Part shown: piece after piece, positions 1-12,314 of the stretch
Layout: every line of letters starts with the position of its first letter
Numbering within the stretch: position 1 is the stretch's first letter
Program-made: the position numbers and the translations under genes
NCBI GenBank assembly: GCA_903813345.2
Contig: CAIIXF020000004.1
Location: 1,034,513 to 1,098,512, forward strand
Length of the DNA stretch: 64,000 nucleotides
Origin: Owenia fusiformis
Lineage: Eukaryota; Annelida; Polychaeta; Sabellida; Oweniidae
Direction of reading: 5' to 3'
The notes under the pieces: model-generated
Database searches by the model: none
Seen by the model: only the letters and a program-made list of their open reading frames with translations
What the model was told of the DNA's origin: nothing

Positions 1-540
1 TTTATTCCTTATTACTTTGTTTTTCAGTGTTGCCCCTTGTTCCTCCTCACTCTGATGTTAATTAATAAACTCAATATTCCTTTCTGACACAATTATCAAT
101 CTCAATGAAATATTGAAGATCAACATTCAATAGTTTGATATGTATTTTTGATTTTTTGACTTGTAATATTTTATTTGTTTTCAAATGTTGAGATGATGTA
201 AGATATTGCCAAGAAGATCAATTGTATTAATTGAACTGTTTGTTTTCAAGTTCATGTGTAATTTCAAGTTTATGTGTAGTATCCATTGAAAGTTGGCAGG
301 ACAGTGATAAAGGTTTTTGCTACTGACCCAACCAGAACAACGGCAACGCCAAAGCGTAGCGAATCCCATCGAACAGAAATGGCTGGCATTTTTACAAACG
401 AAGCGCAAATATCATAAAACAACACACCAGAAAGGCCACCATTTTCAAAATGGTTGCTCACTAGCCAAGTTGTCATCAGAAGAAATAATATGCTTTTAAG
501 TAGCCACCTCTAAAATTTTTGAAAAATCGCACATGTAATT
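1..540. other. No gene seen
   Basis: AT-rich sequence with only short chance reading frames. No splice-consistent exon, RNA gene or element end was recognised. Confidence 0.5.
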
Positions 541-1230
541 GTAAAATAACACACATAAAAATGGTGGCCATTTTTCAATATGGCCGACTACTCCCTAAAG
601 TTTTATTAGACAATGTGCCATGCTTCAAGTATTCGCACATATCAAATCTACCAAAAGAGTCATAGGACAGTGTGCCATACTTATAGTATTCACATACCAA
701 ATATGAACAAAATCGCTCCACTTCTTTTCAAGTTATAGTAAAATATGTTAAAATGGCAGCCATTTTTCAATTTTTTTTTCAAAATGGCCGCCTTCTACCA
801 AAAGTGTCATAGGACAGTGTGCCATGCTTATAGTATTCACATACCAAATATGAACAAAGTCGCTCCACTACTTTTCGAGTTATAGTAAAATACGTTAAAA
901 TTTTGAAAAATGGCCGCCTTCTACCAAAAGTGTCTTTAGACAGTGTGCAATGCTTATAGTATTCACATACCAAATATGAACAAAATCGCTCTACTACTTT
1001 TTGAGTTACAGCAAAAATCGTAAAATGACGAGTAAAGGCCGCCATTTTTCAAGATGGCTGCCATGTGCTTCTTTAATATCTACATTTGTAGCATTATTAA
1101 TGTCCTTTATAATTTTTTTACATTTAAAACATATTGCTATTACAGTTTTACATATTGCACCTAAATTACTGTAAAATCGTCACTAAAATGGCTGCCATTT
1201 TAAAAATGAGCGGCCATTTTGAAAATCGGC
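541..1230. repeat. Degenerate tandem repeat, ~125-150 bp unit
   Basis: Units beginning near 647, 795 and 920 share the order ACCAAAAGTGTC, GACAGTGTGCCATGCTTATA, GTATTCACATACCAAATATG, then a purine-rich stretch with AAAATGGCCGCC-type words. Copies differ by substitutions and small indels, so the array is old. The open frame on the - strand over it is a product of the repeat and is not a gene. Confidence 0.7.
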
Positions 1231-1459
1231 TTTCGAGCAGAATTCTATTCCCATAGGGTATATTTGAACCGGCGTAACTGGGATTTGAGGTGGCGTTTTC
1301 GCCGCTCGCGGGCGGTTATTGAAACGCCAGAGTTAGGAGAATTCGTACCTAGACTGCGAGATTTTTAAATATTTCAACTGAAGTGGGGCACCTGTGAATA
1401 TTATATTGGACTTACTTATACTATACTTTGACCTGGGCCTATGCTCATGCTGTACCTTA

Positions 1460-1620
1460 TCAGGCCCGTAGCAAGGCCCCTCTTTCAAAATTATGCAGTT
1501 TTCACCAGTTCGAGCACCTTTTGCATGAAATTTTGGCCAAAACTGTCAAAAAGCTCCCCCTTGGCAAAAGCTCCCCCTTGGTAAAACCCCTCCCATTGGT
1601 AAAAAGTGTCTACAGGCCTG
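1460..1620. repeat. Dispersed repeat, copy A (partner at 12897-13025)
   Basis: The words GCAGTTTTCACCA, GAGCAC, TTTTGGCCAAAACTGTCAAAA and CTCCCCCTTGGCAAA occur in the same order here and at 12897-13025 in an intron of the LicD-like gene. It is probably a short non-autonomous element. No clear terminal repeats were found. Confidence 0.6.
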
Positions 1621-3834
1621 CATATCCCGAACAATCAACTGTCAAGCTTACTTTTTATAACATGGGAAATCCTCACTTCAGCAAGTCCAGCTGTGCCATT
1701 TATTTATGGTGAGCGCTGCATGTGATGATAAGGTAACAGAATTACATGTATGTCTGACACAATTGGTGATGCTTGCTCTTGATGTTCCAACATGTTGTCA
1801 TCCCAAATGTCCGTTGACTTGTCCTCCATTCCTCTCAACTCAGCATAATTATAATTCTAAAAACACCTTCCGTCCGATTTGGAACTCTAAATTTTTAAAT
1901 CTTTCACTTTCAGCCTGCTAGTAGTCACATTGAAATGAACAAGACACTTCTATGTCTGTGATATGAAACTTAAGTCTCTACATATTTACTGATGTAGTAT
2001 ATACATCAAATATACGAGGTTTATTGAATCTAGATCTAAATCTAAAATATATTTTCTTTTTCCTTTCGAGATCCATTGGAACAAACAAAATTGCACTCAC
2101 GTTAGTTGCCCTTCCACTTCCGGGTAGGTACAGGGTAAGTCAATGAACCTGTCATTGATTATTTATATTCTAACGGCTCTCATGAGAATTAAAACCATTT
2201 TTCTTAAATTAAATAGTTTAACATTAAGAAAATTATTCAAATTGATACTGTTTAAATTGCAAAATAGACAAGTACTTTGACAGGGCTTTGTTTGTTTTGT
2301 ATAAAACGGCACAATATTGGTTTCTCACTCTGTATAGTTTAAGAGGTCAATATGTCATGGTCAATTGTTCTAAAAATACAGCATCAAACATCACAAAAGT
2401 AAATACTTTTCCAATTAAGAATATAATCTTCAGCTGTGAATACATTTAAGTCTACATTATTCAGTTTTATAATGAGAAACATATGTTGAAAGTGATGACA
2501 ACAAGTTTTACTTTAAATGACAAATCCGACGTCAAAACGAAATCAATATTTTTCACAAATTTTAAACATCATTTTCGAATAAAGTTTTATTATTTGTATT
2601 AACGTTTTATTTTAGAAAAAAATCGCTACAATATTTTGAAAAATATTGAATATACCACACGTAAAATTTGAGATTGATCTATAAAAAATTGACAAATTGT
2701 TACAGTTTTAAGCCAAAGAGGTACGCGACCAAAAATGGCGTAAAAATGAAAGCGAAACACGTCGTAGGGAATGCAGTCAATTTGCTTTCCTGATTTAAAT
2801 GATATCTTGGTATATCCTCATTACATTTATTTCTCAAAATTGCATAATTTGAAACCCAAGAATAAATACAACAAATTGTGAAAATTTAAGACTCATTGAG
2901 AACGCACTTGTAAAACAAAAGCAAATTATATTCCTTGTTCACGTTATCCGAGAACGTCTTTGATGACGCCATAGCTCAAAAATGGCCATTTTTAAAAAGT
3001 GACTCACCTAACTTTGAGATTTACGGAAACTACATTGAAATGATCATAAATTCCCAATTTTTTCACATAAATTAAACCACATAAGGGAGTCAATATTCAG
3101 AAAGTTTCAGGAAAAAATATCCAAAACTGTATGATCGTTACAGTTTTTGCTAAAATGTTGAAAAAATAAGATTTTTTTGTCCAAAAAAAGTTGATCGGCC
3201 GGCGCGATTTTTCTACCTCCAATTCTTTTCAATGTGTGATTTAATTTAATTCATTCTATAGATCTAGATATAATCTACCATCCAACCAAATATCATAAAG
3301 ATATGCAAGAATATGAATGCGCACGAGCCGCTCAACTTTTCATGTATACACTGAATTTTTTCTTGAGAATGCCGTCATAGAATATAGTCCCGCGGAAGAC
3401 CTATTAAAATGAAATAAAACGTCCAATTGCAACTGCCGCGGGAATTCATCCGCCCAGACACGTGGATTCACAAAGTGTTGTTCTCAATGTGAACCAAATG
3501 AAAATGAATGAAGAAAATGTATTGTGATTCACTGAAAAAATATAAATTCAAATTATAAAATTATGTAGTGTCCGAAACAGATCATTAGTCCCTCAAAGCC
3601 TACAGCCCTATCAAGAGTGTCGATAGCCTCTTTACCAAATTACAATAATTGACCGGACGTAACCTTGAATTTACAAGTGAACTGGAGGCCACTGGAGTGT
3701 GGAAATAAAAGAAGCTTATTTTTCAAACTTGTAAAGGAGCATTTTATCAAAATATGGGTTACATCAGCTAAAATTACATTTCAGCTATTTTAAACAGATT
3801 AAATTAATAAAAATTGTCACCTTTAATTTTACAG
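1621..3834. other. Probable intron or intergenic sequence upstream of the EF-hand exons
   Basis: The exon at 3835 starts in mid-codon inside an EF-hand loop, so an upstream exon ending in a first-position G must exist. I could not find it here. The rest is AT-rich unique-looking sequence. Confidence 0.4.
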
Positions 3835-3999
3835 GAAACGGCGATATTTCTGAAGAAGAATTTATTGGTTCGTGGAAGCGGGCGTTCGGTGGCAGCGACG
3901 ACCAAGCTTTGTTAGTATTTGGTCAAATAGATAAAGATGGAAGTAAAAGTATTACAATGGATGAGCTCAGTAACCTATACAAAAGCATGGATGTAGATG
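3835..3999 (+). CDS. EF-hand calcium-binding protein, internal exon
   Basis: This exon lies between a TTTACAG acceptor and a GTAAAC donor. Two bases complete a Gly codon from an unseen upstream exon, followed by 54 codons and one base. It encodes the end of one EF-hand loop (GNGDISEEEF), a linker (SWKRAFGGSDDQALLVFGQI), a complete loop DKDGSKSITMDE with Asp at positions 1 and 3 and Glu at 12, and the start of a third loop (DVD). The loops match the 12-residue calcium-coordinating consensus, so calcium binding is likely. The protein's cellular role cannot be told: it could be a small calmodulin-like or secreted EF-hand protein. Splicing to 4514 keeps frame and completes the third loop, which strongly supports this model. 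Confidence 0.85.
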
Positions 4000-4513
4000 G
4001 TAAACAGTTACACATATCATTTTCTCTATATACATTTTCACAAAATTGATAAAAAAGATGTCGCCAGTAATTTTGTCGGATATAACTTCACAATAGCCAA
4101 TATGGAGCATAGATGTCTCAATCTTATCCGTAAAATTGATAAAAAGCTATCCATAAAAAGAGGTCTCTCGCATTCTTACATGAGATCCTTTCAAAATATT
4201 TCCATATTATTTTTGAAATAAAACGAAAGAAAATTTAAAAGTCTCTTAAATCCTCAACTAACATGGAAACTTGGAATTGCATAAAATCAGAGACATATAA
4301 AATATATGTCTATGTGTAGATTACTAAGTAAGTATTTCTATTATGGGTATATCCGTAATATTATAGTATAGTAATAAGCAAATGTTTTAATCTATTAAAA
4401 ATGAGGGAGCTGTGAAATACGCTATGGTATTTTTGATCACGTGGTACTGAATCAGCCAATCAAATCACACGATTGCTAGCAATGATATAACTATCTTTAA
4501 TATTGTATTACAG

Positions 4514-4572
4514 GTGATGGAACTATTACAAAGAAGGAGTTTATTGGAAAATGGAAGGAATTGCTTCGTTAA
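4514..4572 (+). CDS. EF-hand calcium-binding protein, terminal coding exon
   Basis: After a TTACAG acceptor, this exon finishes the Gly codon begun at 3999 and encodes DGTITKKEFIGKWKELLR, then TAA at 4570-4572. Joined to the previous exon, the third EF-hand loop reads DVDGDGTITKKE, a canonical 12-residue loop. The short basic tail after the F helix is typical of small EF-hand proteins. The intron (4000-4513) is 514 bp. Five bases after the stop codon a 52-bp minisatellite begins, so any 3' UTR either contains repeat units or is spliced across them. Each unit holds a donor-like GGTAAG, and a TTTATTTCAG acceptor-like site ends at 6170. Confidence 0.85.
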
Positions 4573-4577
4573 AAAAG

Positions 4578-6053
4578 GATGTTTGGTGTGTGTACATAGA
4601 CTATGCAATTTATGATGGTAAGATGTAATGATGTTTGGTGTGTGTACATAGACTATGCAATTTATAATGGTAAGGTGTAATGATGTTTGGTGTGTGTACA
4701 TAGACTATGCAATTTATGATGGTAAGGTGTAATGATGTTTGGTGTGTGTACAGATACTATGCAATTTATGATGGTAAGGTGTAATGATATCTGATGTGTT
4801 TATATAGACTATGCAATTTATGATGGTAAGGTGTAATAATGTTTGGTGTGTGTACATAGACTATGCAATTTATGATGGTAAAGTGTAATGATGTTTGGTG
4901 TGTGTACATAGAATATGCAATTTATGATGGTAAGGTGTAATGATGTTTGGTGTGTGTACATAGACTATGCAATTTATGATGGTAAGGTGTAATGATGTTT
5001 GGTGTGTGTACATAGACTATGCAATTTATGATGGTAAGGTGTAATGATGTTTGGTGTGTGTACATAGACTATGCAATTTATGATGGTAAGATGTAATGAT
5101 GTTTGGTGTGTGTACATATACTATGCAATTTATGATGGTAAGGTGTAATGATGTTTGGTGTGTGTACATATACTATGCAATTTATGATGGTAAGGTGTAA
5201 TGATGTTTGGTGTGTGTACATATACTATGCAATTTATGATGGTAAGATGTAATGATGTTTGGTGTGTGTACATAGACTATGCAATTTATGATGGTAAGAT
5301 GACATGATGTTTGGTGTGTGTACATAGACTATGGAATTTATGATGGTAAGGTGTAACGATGTTTGGTGTGTGTACATATACTATGCAATTTATGATGGTA
5401 AGATGTAATGATGTTTGGTGTGTGTACATAGACTATGCAATTTATGATGGTAAGATGACATGATGTTTGGTGTGTGTACATAGACTATGCAATTTATGAT
5501 GGTAAGATGACATGATGTTTGGTGTGTGTACATAGACTATGCAATTTATGATGGTAAGGTGTAATGATGTTTGGTGTGTGTACATATACTATGCAATTTA
5601 TGATGGTAAGATGTAATGATGTTTGGTGTGTGTACACAGACCATGCAATTTATGATAGTAAGATGACATGATGTTTGGTGTGTGTAGATAGACTATTGAA
5701 TTTATGATGGTAAGGTGTAATGATGTTTGGTATGTGTACATAGACTATGGAATTTATGATGGTAAGGTGTAATGATGTTTGGTATGTGTACATAGACTAT
5801 GCAATTTATGATGGTAAGGTGTAATGATGTTTGGTATGTGTACATAGACTATGCAATTTATGATGGTAAGGTGTAATGATGTTTGGTGTGTGTACATAGA
5901 CTATGCAATTTATGATGGTAAGGTGTAATGATGTTTGGTATGTGTACATAGACTATGCAATTTATGATGGTAAGGTGTAATGATGTTTGGTATGTGTACA
6001 TAGACTATGCAATTTATGATGGTAAGGTGTAATGATGTTTGGTGTGTGTACAT
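4578..6053 (+). repeat. 52-bp minisatellite, 28 full units plus a partial 29th
   Basis: Units start with GATGTTTGGTGTGTGTACAT and end in GATGGTAAGGTGTAAT. Unit starts checked at 4578, 4630, 4682, 4734, 4786 and 6034 are in exact 52-bp register: 6034 minus 4578 equals 28 x 52, so net indel is zero. Variants cluster locally: a GATGACAT ending around 5300-5510 and 5660, and TATGTGTACAT at 5730-6000, as expected from homogenisation. The array starts just after the EF-hand stop codon. The last unit is cut off after TGTACAT. Confidence 0.95.
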
Positions 6054-6703
6054 TATACATTATATTGCGAATGTCCATTAACTTGAAAATGATATTGACG
6101 CCAAAGCACCATCTATATTTGTAAGATATCAATAGATTTTCACAAATATAAAATGTATTTATTTATTTCAGATTAGAGATTGACAATGACTATAAATAAT
6201 GTAAAGATACACGAACTAAGACGCTCAAAGGAATGCCAACAAATCCCGGACCTTCCAGGACAGTGATTAGATTTTGAATATACAAATGACTTGCCATGAT
6301 CAAATACACACTTTCAGAAAATGAAAGAGGATACATTAATATTTCTAAATAACGTGTTAAGATTAAGGATTCTACGAGTGACATTTTTCAACAAATAGGT
6401 CGAGTCTTTGAGCTTTGTGCAATCACTCGTGATTATGCGAGTAACATGTCGCAACTCGTAACTCGTAACTACGCAATTTACATTTCTAGGCTTAAGAAAT
6501 TACAATGTCTTAATGGTCTTCAAAATTGGATTTTATGTAGTCATTTTTAAGAAATAAATTAACTTAAAGTATAATATTTTAGTTTCTATATTTAAGCATG
6601 AAATAGTATATAATGAAATAAGAACGGGCTTATTCAAATAAAATGGTACCATCATAAAATTAGTACTTACCAAAAATTTGAAAAAGCCTTAGTTAAGTTT
6701 TAA
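6054..6703. other. Possible 3' UTR exon and flank of the EF-hand gene
   Basis: A pyrimidine-rich TTTATTTATTTCAG ends at 6170 and could be an acceptor for a non-coding terminal exon. An AATAAA lies near 6551. Nothing else was recognised. This reading is speculative. Confidence 0.25.
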
Positions 6704-7015
6704 TGTCCTGTTTAAGAACACCATTCATACATTTGAAAATGGATTCTAGTAATACTATCCCATATGTACTTGTTGAAATCTTCTGAGAAAATGAAGATTT
6801 GTATCTATTCCTATGGTGACACACATGATGGTATACCGATAGTAAGCCAATAGCCAGTAGTGTATATCCCAATGTTAAATCAATACACCATTGCTGAAAT
6901 CCACATTTTCTCAGAAAAACTTATGTTGATCGAGTTTCAACAAGTAGATTCATGTTGGATAGTATTGCTAAAATCAATTTTCAATAGTAAGAAAAGGGGT
7001 TCTTAAACAGGATAT
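6704..7015. mobile_element. Small fold-back element (palindromic MITE-like)
   Basis: The left arm (about 6704-6800; TGTCCTGTTTAAGAACA, then TACTTGTTGAAATC, then TTCTGAGAAAATG) recurs inverted at about 6895-7015 (CATTTTCTCAGAAAA, GTTTCAACAAGTA, TTCTTAAACAGGATA). Arms are about 100 bp with scattered mismatches around a short loop. No coding sequence. Confidence 0.7.
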
Positions 7016-7589
7016 TGGGCTCCTTTTTTAGAACTGTTTTTGTTGGCTCTAAATACCAAACATTAAACCACGGTTTAATGGCCATCCAAGGCCAAATCAA
7101 CATTATTGAACATGATGTGTGATGGACCCATCTTCCTGCCTAATTGGTATCCAAGAAAAACTCAAATATTTATTAAAAGTATGAGGTTTTTGGAAAATTT
7201 AGATGAGAAAAGAATGTTAGGATTCAATTACACATGTGCATCTTTTGCTTTTAAGATAATATCTCGCCTTCTGACAACAGGCGATATTACGCATTGGAAT
7301 CAATTCTATTGTTTGAATAACGTACGAACTATTTAACCTTCACAATCAGTAATTAAGTTGGCCTTCAAAATCCAAGGTGTGCTTCTAATTAATTAAAGGA
7401 GGGCCAATGGCGTTTTTCAATTGTAGGTCATTGTGTAAATGACGTTATACGAGTAATCTGTAAAAGCTTGAATTTTGGTACGTGGGAATATTGTAAAGGA
7501 AAGGTAGTTGGCATTTAAAATCGAAGATGTGTTCCTAATAATCCAAAGGCGTATGGGTGTCGTATCGTTTTAATATGTACATGTACATA
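7016..7589. other. No gene seen
   Basis: A 76-codon frame at 7106-7336 (+) has no recognisable domain or splice context, so I did not call it. The rest is AT-rich. Confidence 0.4.
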
Positions 7590-7591
7590 TA

Positions 7592-8580
7592 CAGGGTGTC
7601 TCAAAAAATGTACCCAAAAGTATATCAAGAGCACAGATAAACCAATCAATATTTTCAGACATTTTTTGCATGGTCATGTAGCCAAAACATGAAAGTTTTC
7701 TCCCCAATACACCATTTTTATTTCAGTCACGTCTTTTTGATGCTTTAACCCTTTACCTTTTACACTACATAATCGATGGAACCTCATATTTCAATGACAG
7801 CCTGTATCCTTACTGCTACATTGTTCATCACATTTGATGATAATTCAGGTGGAATGTTTTGGATTTCTCTTTGGATGTTGCCCTTAAGTTGTTCTAGGTC
7901 TTTTTGCTTGGAATGACCATTAAAACACTCCTTCAAATAGCCACAGAGAAAGATGTTTGAGGATGACACTGCCAGAACAAATACAGATAATCAGGTCAAT
8001 TATCGGCAAATGATTCAGGAGTTACCTTTCAGAGTTAGGCAGGCTAAGCTGGAGACCAAATGATATCCAAATGAAAACACAGTGGTCTCAAATTGATACA
8101 CACAACAAAAGCTACACTAGAATCCCAACCAATGCAGTTTCTTGAACCTCTGACCTCTCTGTATAAGGGGGCTATAAGACATTGTAAGGGTCTCCCTATT
8201 CACCATATTTGACGGTCCATACTTTTTCCTCTGAGGCTATTTGAAGGACCATTTTTATGCTAAACCCAAGCTAAGAGACCTAGAACAACTTAAGACCAGC
8301 ATCTGAACAGAAATCAAAACATTCCACCAGAAATATCAAATGTGATGAACAATGTAGTAGTAAGGATGCAGACTGTCATCGAAATATGAGGTTACATTGA
8401 ATATGCGGTGTAAACCGTAACGGGTTTAAGTATCAAAAAGGCAAGACTGAATTAAAAACTGTGTATGGGGGAAAAAACTTTCATCTTTTATCTACAAGAC
8501 CATGCAAAAAATGTCTGAAAATATTGATTGGTTTATCTGTGCTCTTGATATACTTTTGGGTACATTTTTTGAGACACCCT
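7592..8580. mobile_element. Mariner-derived palindromic element, two transposase 3' ends in inverted orientation
   Basis: The tips are CAGGGTGTCTCAAAAAATG on the left and the inverse (CATTTTTTGAGACACCC) on the right, each next to a TA dinucleotide as in Tc1/mariner insertions. Inverted similarity extends well over 100 bp inward. Both arms carry the transposase C-terminus: on the - strand at 7784-7969 (CGYLKECFNGHSK, DLEQLKGNIQREIQNIPPEL) and on the + strand near 8205-8400 as a more decayed version with stops (GYLKDHFYAK, LEQLK). No catalytic core was seen, so the element cannot be autonomous. It looks like a tail-to-tail inverted dimer of 3' ends. Confidence 0.8.
7784..7969 (-). pseudogene. 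Mariner transposase C-terminal fragment
   Basis: A 61-codon open stretch matches the end of mariner-family transposases: GYLK followed by a DLEQLK-NIQREI-NIPPE helix and an MNNVAVRIQAVIE tail. The N-terminal HTH domains and catalytic Asp residues are absent. It forms the left arm of the palindromic element at 7592-8580, and a mirrored, more damaged copy lies at about 8205-8400 on the + strand. Confidence 0.75.
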
Positions 8581-11500
8581 ATATACATGTAGGGTTGGCC
8601 AACATCTGTCGAGTTTATTTTCCTTCTGACTGTTATACTCTTAGATGTTTTCATGTTCTGTTCCTGTATGTTTGATCCTTTCCTTTTGGTTTTGAAAACA
8701 TTTTCGATGGAGATGCTCCAATCACTTTTGCAGATGTTCCTGAAATAAGATGAATTATATTAATTTCTAATTAAACAGTCTTCACCACAAACCACACAAC
8801 ATAATATCACATATATTATAGGATTAAATTCGAGCCAGCAGCCCGCGTTTATTGGAATAGCGTAAAGCACATCTGATACAAAGAATGAGTGAAAAAATGA
8901 AAAAATGTAGCCAGTTCGCGATGCAACCAGGTACCTATGACGGCCACGATGCCAATGTCATAGCGGCCACGATGCCGATGGCATTAATGCCAAAAACCTC
9001 TTAGGTTCAAATATACCCAACATCCGTCCATCGTCGCTTTCCACTGGGTCTAGAGGTCTGAGGTAGGAACAATCGAAACCTTGTGAATCAAGATGACATC
9101 CGTCCTCGGCTCCCAACCTCGCTGCTGATTTACGATGTTAACTGCCTTCAAGACATCAATAAGGCACCGTGTACCTAATTAAACATCTAAATCCAACAAC
9201 CCATATCCAATGATCAACTGTCATTAAAGCCATTGTGGCTACACGTTTGTTAACACGTCAAAGATCTCGAATAAATTCACAAATTTCGGAATAAACCAAA
9301 TTCTAAATTGTGACTGTATCTGTCAACTTACACTATAAAAAACTTGTATAAGGACCATACACGTAGTGCCTTCTAGCACTATGCAAAATCTGCGAGTAAT
9401 ATACCTCACTATCTAATACAGTAATCACACACTGTCATTAATACATAACAATAATCTAAATCACGGTCTACAGACTTGCACTGTAACCATAACATTGCCT
9501 TTTGGCAAAACACGTAACTCAGAAGGTTAATGAAACTTCCTTCCTTAATAGACTGTCGTAATATGCGACACTGTTGGTCACAAAATACAAAAATCCCGTG
9601 ATTATCACAGGAATACACGACCGGACTACAAAAATCATACGATCTTCTAAAACTATTGTGATGAACAATATAATATCTGGAAAGCACCATGCTTTGCAAA
9701 CCCTAATACAAACTGATCTCGTATTGCAACAAAAGCAAAAGTACAATTCTTCGAAACGTTGTAAATCTAAATACTATCTGTTTAATATAAAATGCAATTA
9801 GCTGACAAGCACTTCTCTCAATGCGTTTGTAACACTGATATAACACAACTACTGTAAATGTTGTTAAGGAACACAACTATCATCTTAAAATACCAAAATT
9901 GATGCCCTTCTGGAAATAGATATTACATATCTAAAAATATGAAGGACTTTCGGATATAATCAATATCTTTAAAAGCAAAACTTTGTGCCTTCCTTGAAAC
10001 AATATGACAGAGACGCACTTAAATACATATTTATTCACTTAGATTCAATGCGCTGTCAGTAAAAACCCATGCCTTGAGTTTCAGATTTACATGCACATTA
10101 CATAATTGCTTCTTAGAAACCTAATATCTAAATGTTTTAATTAACTTAATATCCTATGCTATGCAATGCTTTGTAATAATTGCAGAAAAATATACTTCCC
10201 AAAATAGCAATTATTTGGAACAGGTTACATCAACGTCAGAACACGTGTACTTCATTCAAAAACGTTGATTTGGTCAATAGCACTAAAGAAAGTGTTCGTT
10301 GACTTCAATATGAAAAACTTTAGTTTATCGACCTGACACCGTTAAAACCCAGATCAAAATCTTTGTGACTTTCGAAAGGGAAAAAGGTATGCCTCCTCGA
10401 ACAATAAAACTAAATTTTCGAATCCGTTGTATGACAACTTACAACATTAACTAAAACTGTGTATAAACTCTTCGGTTGCTACTCGCAGAATAACACGATC
10501 CCATCGTGCATCCACTCACATAATCTACTCATGATCACATCATGTTATCCAATCAGTTGAAATCGCGTTCGATTTCACTAACGCTAAGGCGTTATATCAA
10601 CCGGAAATAAAATAATTCAACTCTAATTTCAAACGTGTTGAATTTTAATTGAGTGGTGTCACGTAATCATGTTATTGTTTGTAATCCGGATGGATTGGCA
10701 AGTCATACTGAACCCTGATTGTGTACGGGGCCCGCCATATTAGAAATAAAGTTAATGCATGTATCCAGAATTATCTTATATTTATTGGATTGTATAAAGG
10801 TTTAAGACAAGGGGATTCTGAATAACAAAGATTAACGGACATTAGGTGTTTAAATGAAAATATACAATTCTCGGGACAATATTTGTAGAAACAATTTTCA
10901 ATGATATTAGTCAAAAGTACACACTACCAGAGAAACAGAGTGGCTTTTTGGATGCATTCTGAATTATTTCCAGGGGAAACGAAACATTAGAAATAAGAAG
11001 TAAGATCCGGATGAACTTTGCATGAACTTGGCAATTAATTGTTGCGTTCAAACATGTTATTCAATCTTTTAGCATCCTGGATGCTTAAGTTATAGCCTGT
11101 TTAAACTTGAATATGATTAATCAGATGAGTACAATTTGTTTAGGTATTAAAAAATTGCAAATTAGTAGGGTGCCCCGGACTTAAAATAACAGTCAAGTCT
11201 GTATATAAATTGAGATGGTAGAAAAACCCCTAAAATGCTCAAATCGAGAATTTGATGAATAAAACAAGTCAGCTACAGATCGGATTTTGAAGTGAGTACC
11301 ATTTTCCAGATCGAGGAATATGAAATAAACAAGAACTTTTATTTTTCTACTTTCAGGGTCTTCATTGCATCGCCTCGGCTCTAGTAGCATACAATGATTT
11401 CAAATGATAATGAACTGATTATGAAGAGGTGAAAATTCAAACAAACACGCAAATGATTACACAATAATCAAGTAGCGATGATTAAATTTTGCTTTTCAGG

Positions 11501-11786
11501 TTGTTTCATAATATAGAACGGGTATAGAACTGCAGTTATAAAAAACTTTTTGACCACATGGAAACATAACAACATTAGTTGAGGCGAGAATAGTAACTAC
11601 CTACACTAACGAAATAGTGAATATTTTTCACATTTCTTTGTCAATATTCACAAACTATGATTCAACACATATATTAAACTATCAAATTATTTCGATTTAA
11701 GTGTCGGAATAACGTTTCCCAAAAATTGAAGGTGACAGTACGGAACTGCCTTAATACTACGCATTTGCTAATATGGCCCTCCGAAT
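8581..11786. other. No gene recognised (3.2 kb)
   Basis: I found no exon with coherent coding sense plus splice sites, and no tRNA. A short imperfect duplication (GCGGCCACGATGCC-type words) lies near 8940-8985. Unrecognised 5' exons of the LicD-like gene could lie here. Confidence 0.4.
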
Positions 11787-12285
11787 AGTATAGTTTCCAT
11801 ATAGCTTTTGAAATCTCGCTAAATCTCGTTTTTCGTGAGATTTCAAGAGACTTGCATATTAGACCTCTAATGACTTACATTACCTTCTTTTAAATGGCAT
11901 ATTTGAATCCAGTGAAATGTTTTCTCCTATAATAGCTTTGATTTACACAGTTATGTAATTTGAATAATTTTCTATAACAATTTAAAAAAACTTGGGCCAA
12001 ATGTCCATAGATGCAATGCTAAAATTCTTTAAATCCGTGGATTATTTGTATGTCAATCAACATTTGCATGTTTAATCACAACATGTACATAAACAGGGTC
12101 ATCATGTGGTATATCATTCAAGTTTTATACAGATTCAACAAACACGCTTTGATAAATCATGAAATTAAGCAATTTTTTCAAGATTTTAGCATGTAAATGA
12201 ATGGAGCTCTAGCCCGAGTTAAAAGCTGAATAAAAGATGGCAGCACGAGATTTCATTGATTTTTCTGCAATTTAGAAACTATCCT
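11787..12285. mobile_element. 499-bp MITE, copy 1
   Basis: The ends AGTATAGTTTCC and GGAAACTATCCT-type (here GAAACTATCCT) are inverted, and AT flanks both sides (11785-11786 and 12286-12287). A near-identical copy of the same 499-bp length sits at 49849-50347, and an older interrupted copy at 21904-24752. No coding capacity. Its right end lies about 30 bp upstream of the first recognised segment of the LicD-like gene. Confidence 0.9.
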
Positions 12286-12314
12286 ATTATAAATAAGTAC
12301 CTTTTATGCCTCAG

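Noticed and set aside
779-1045. 88-codon frame on the - strand with internal repeats
   Set aside because: It is the translation of the degenerate tandem repeat; no splice context or domain.
2085-2136. Hydrophobic GTNKIALTLVALPLPG-like stretch before a GTAGGT donor, as a possible signal peptide exon for the EF-hand gene
   Set aside because: No in-frame ATG and no acceptor or phase evidence; too short to support.
3997-4221. 74-codon frame starting at the EF-hand exon edge
   Set aside because: It is intron read-through in the wrong frame; the EF-hand frame splices at 3999.
4578-6053. CRISPR-like array
   Set aside because: Units are contiguous 52-bp tandem repeats without spacers, in a eukaryotic genome.
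7106-7336. 76-codon + strand frame
   Set aside because: No domain, no splice sites and AT-rich codon content like the flanks.
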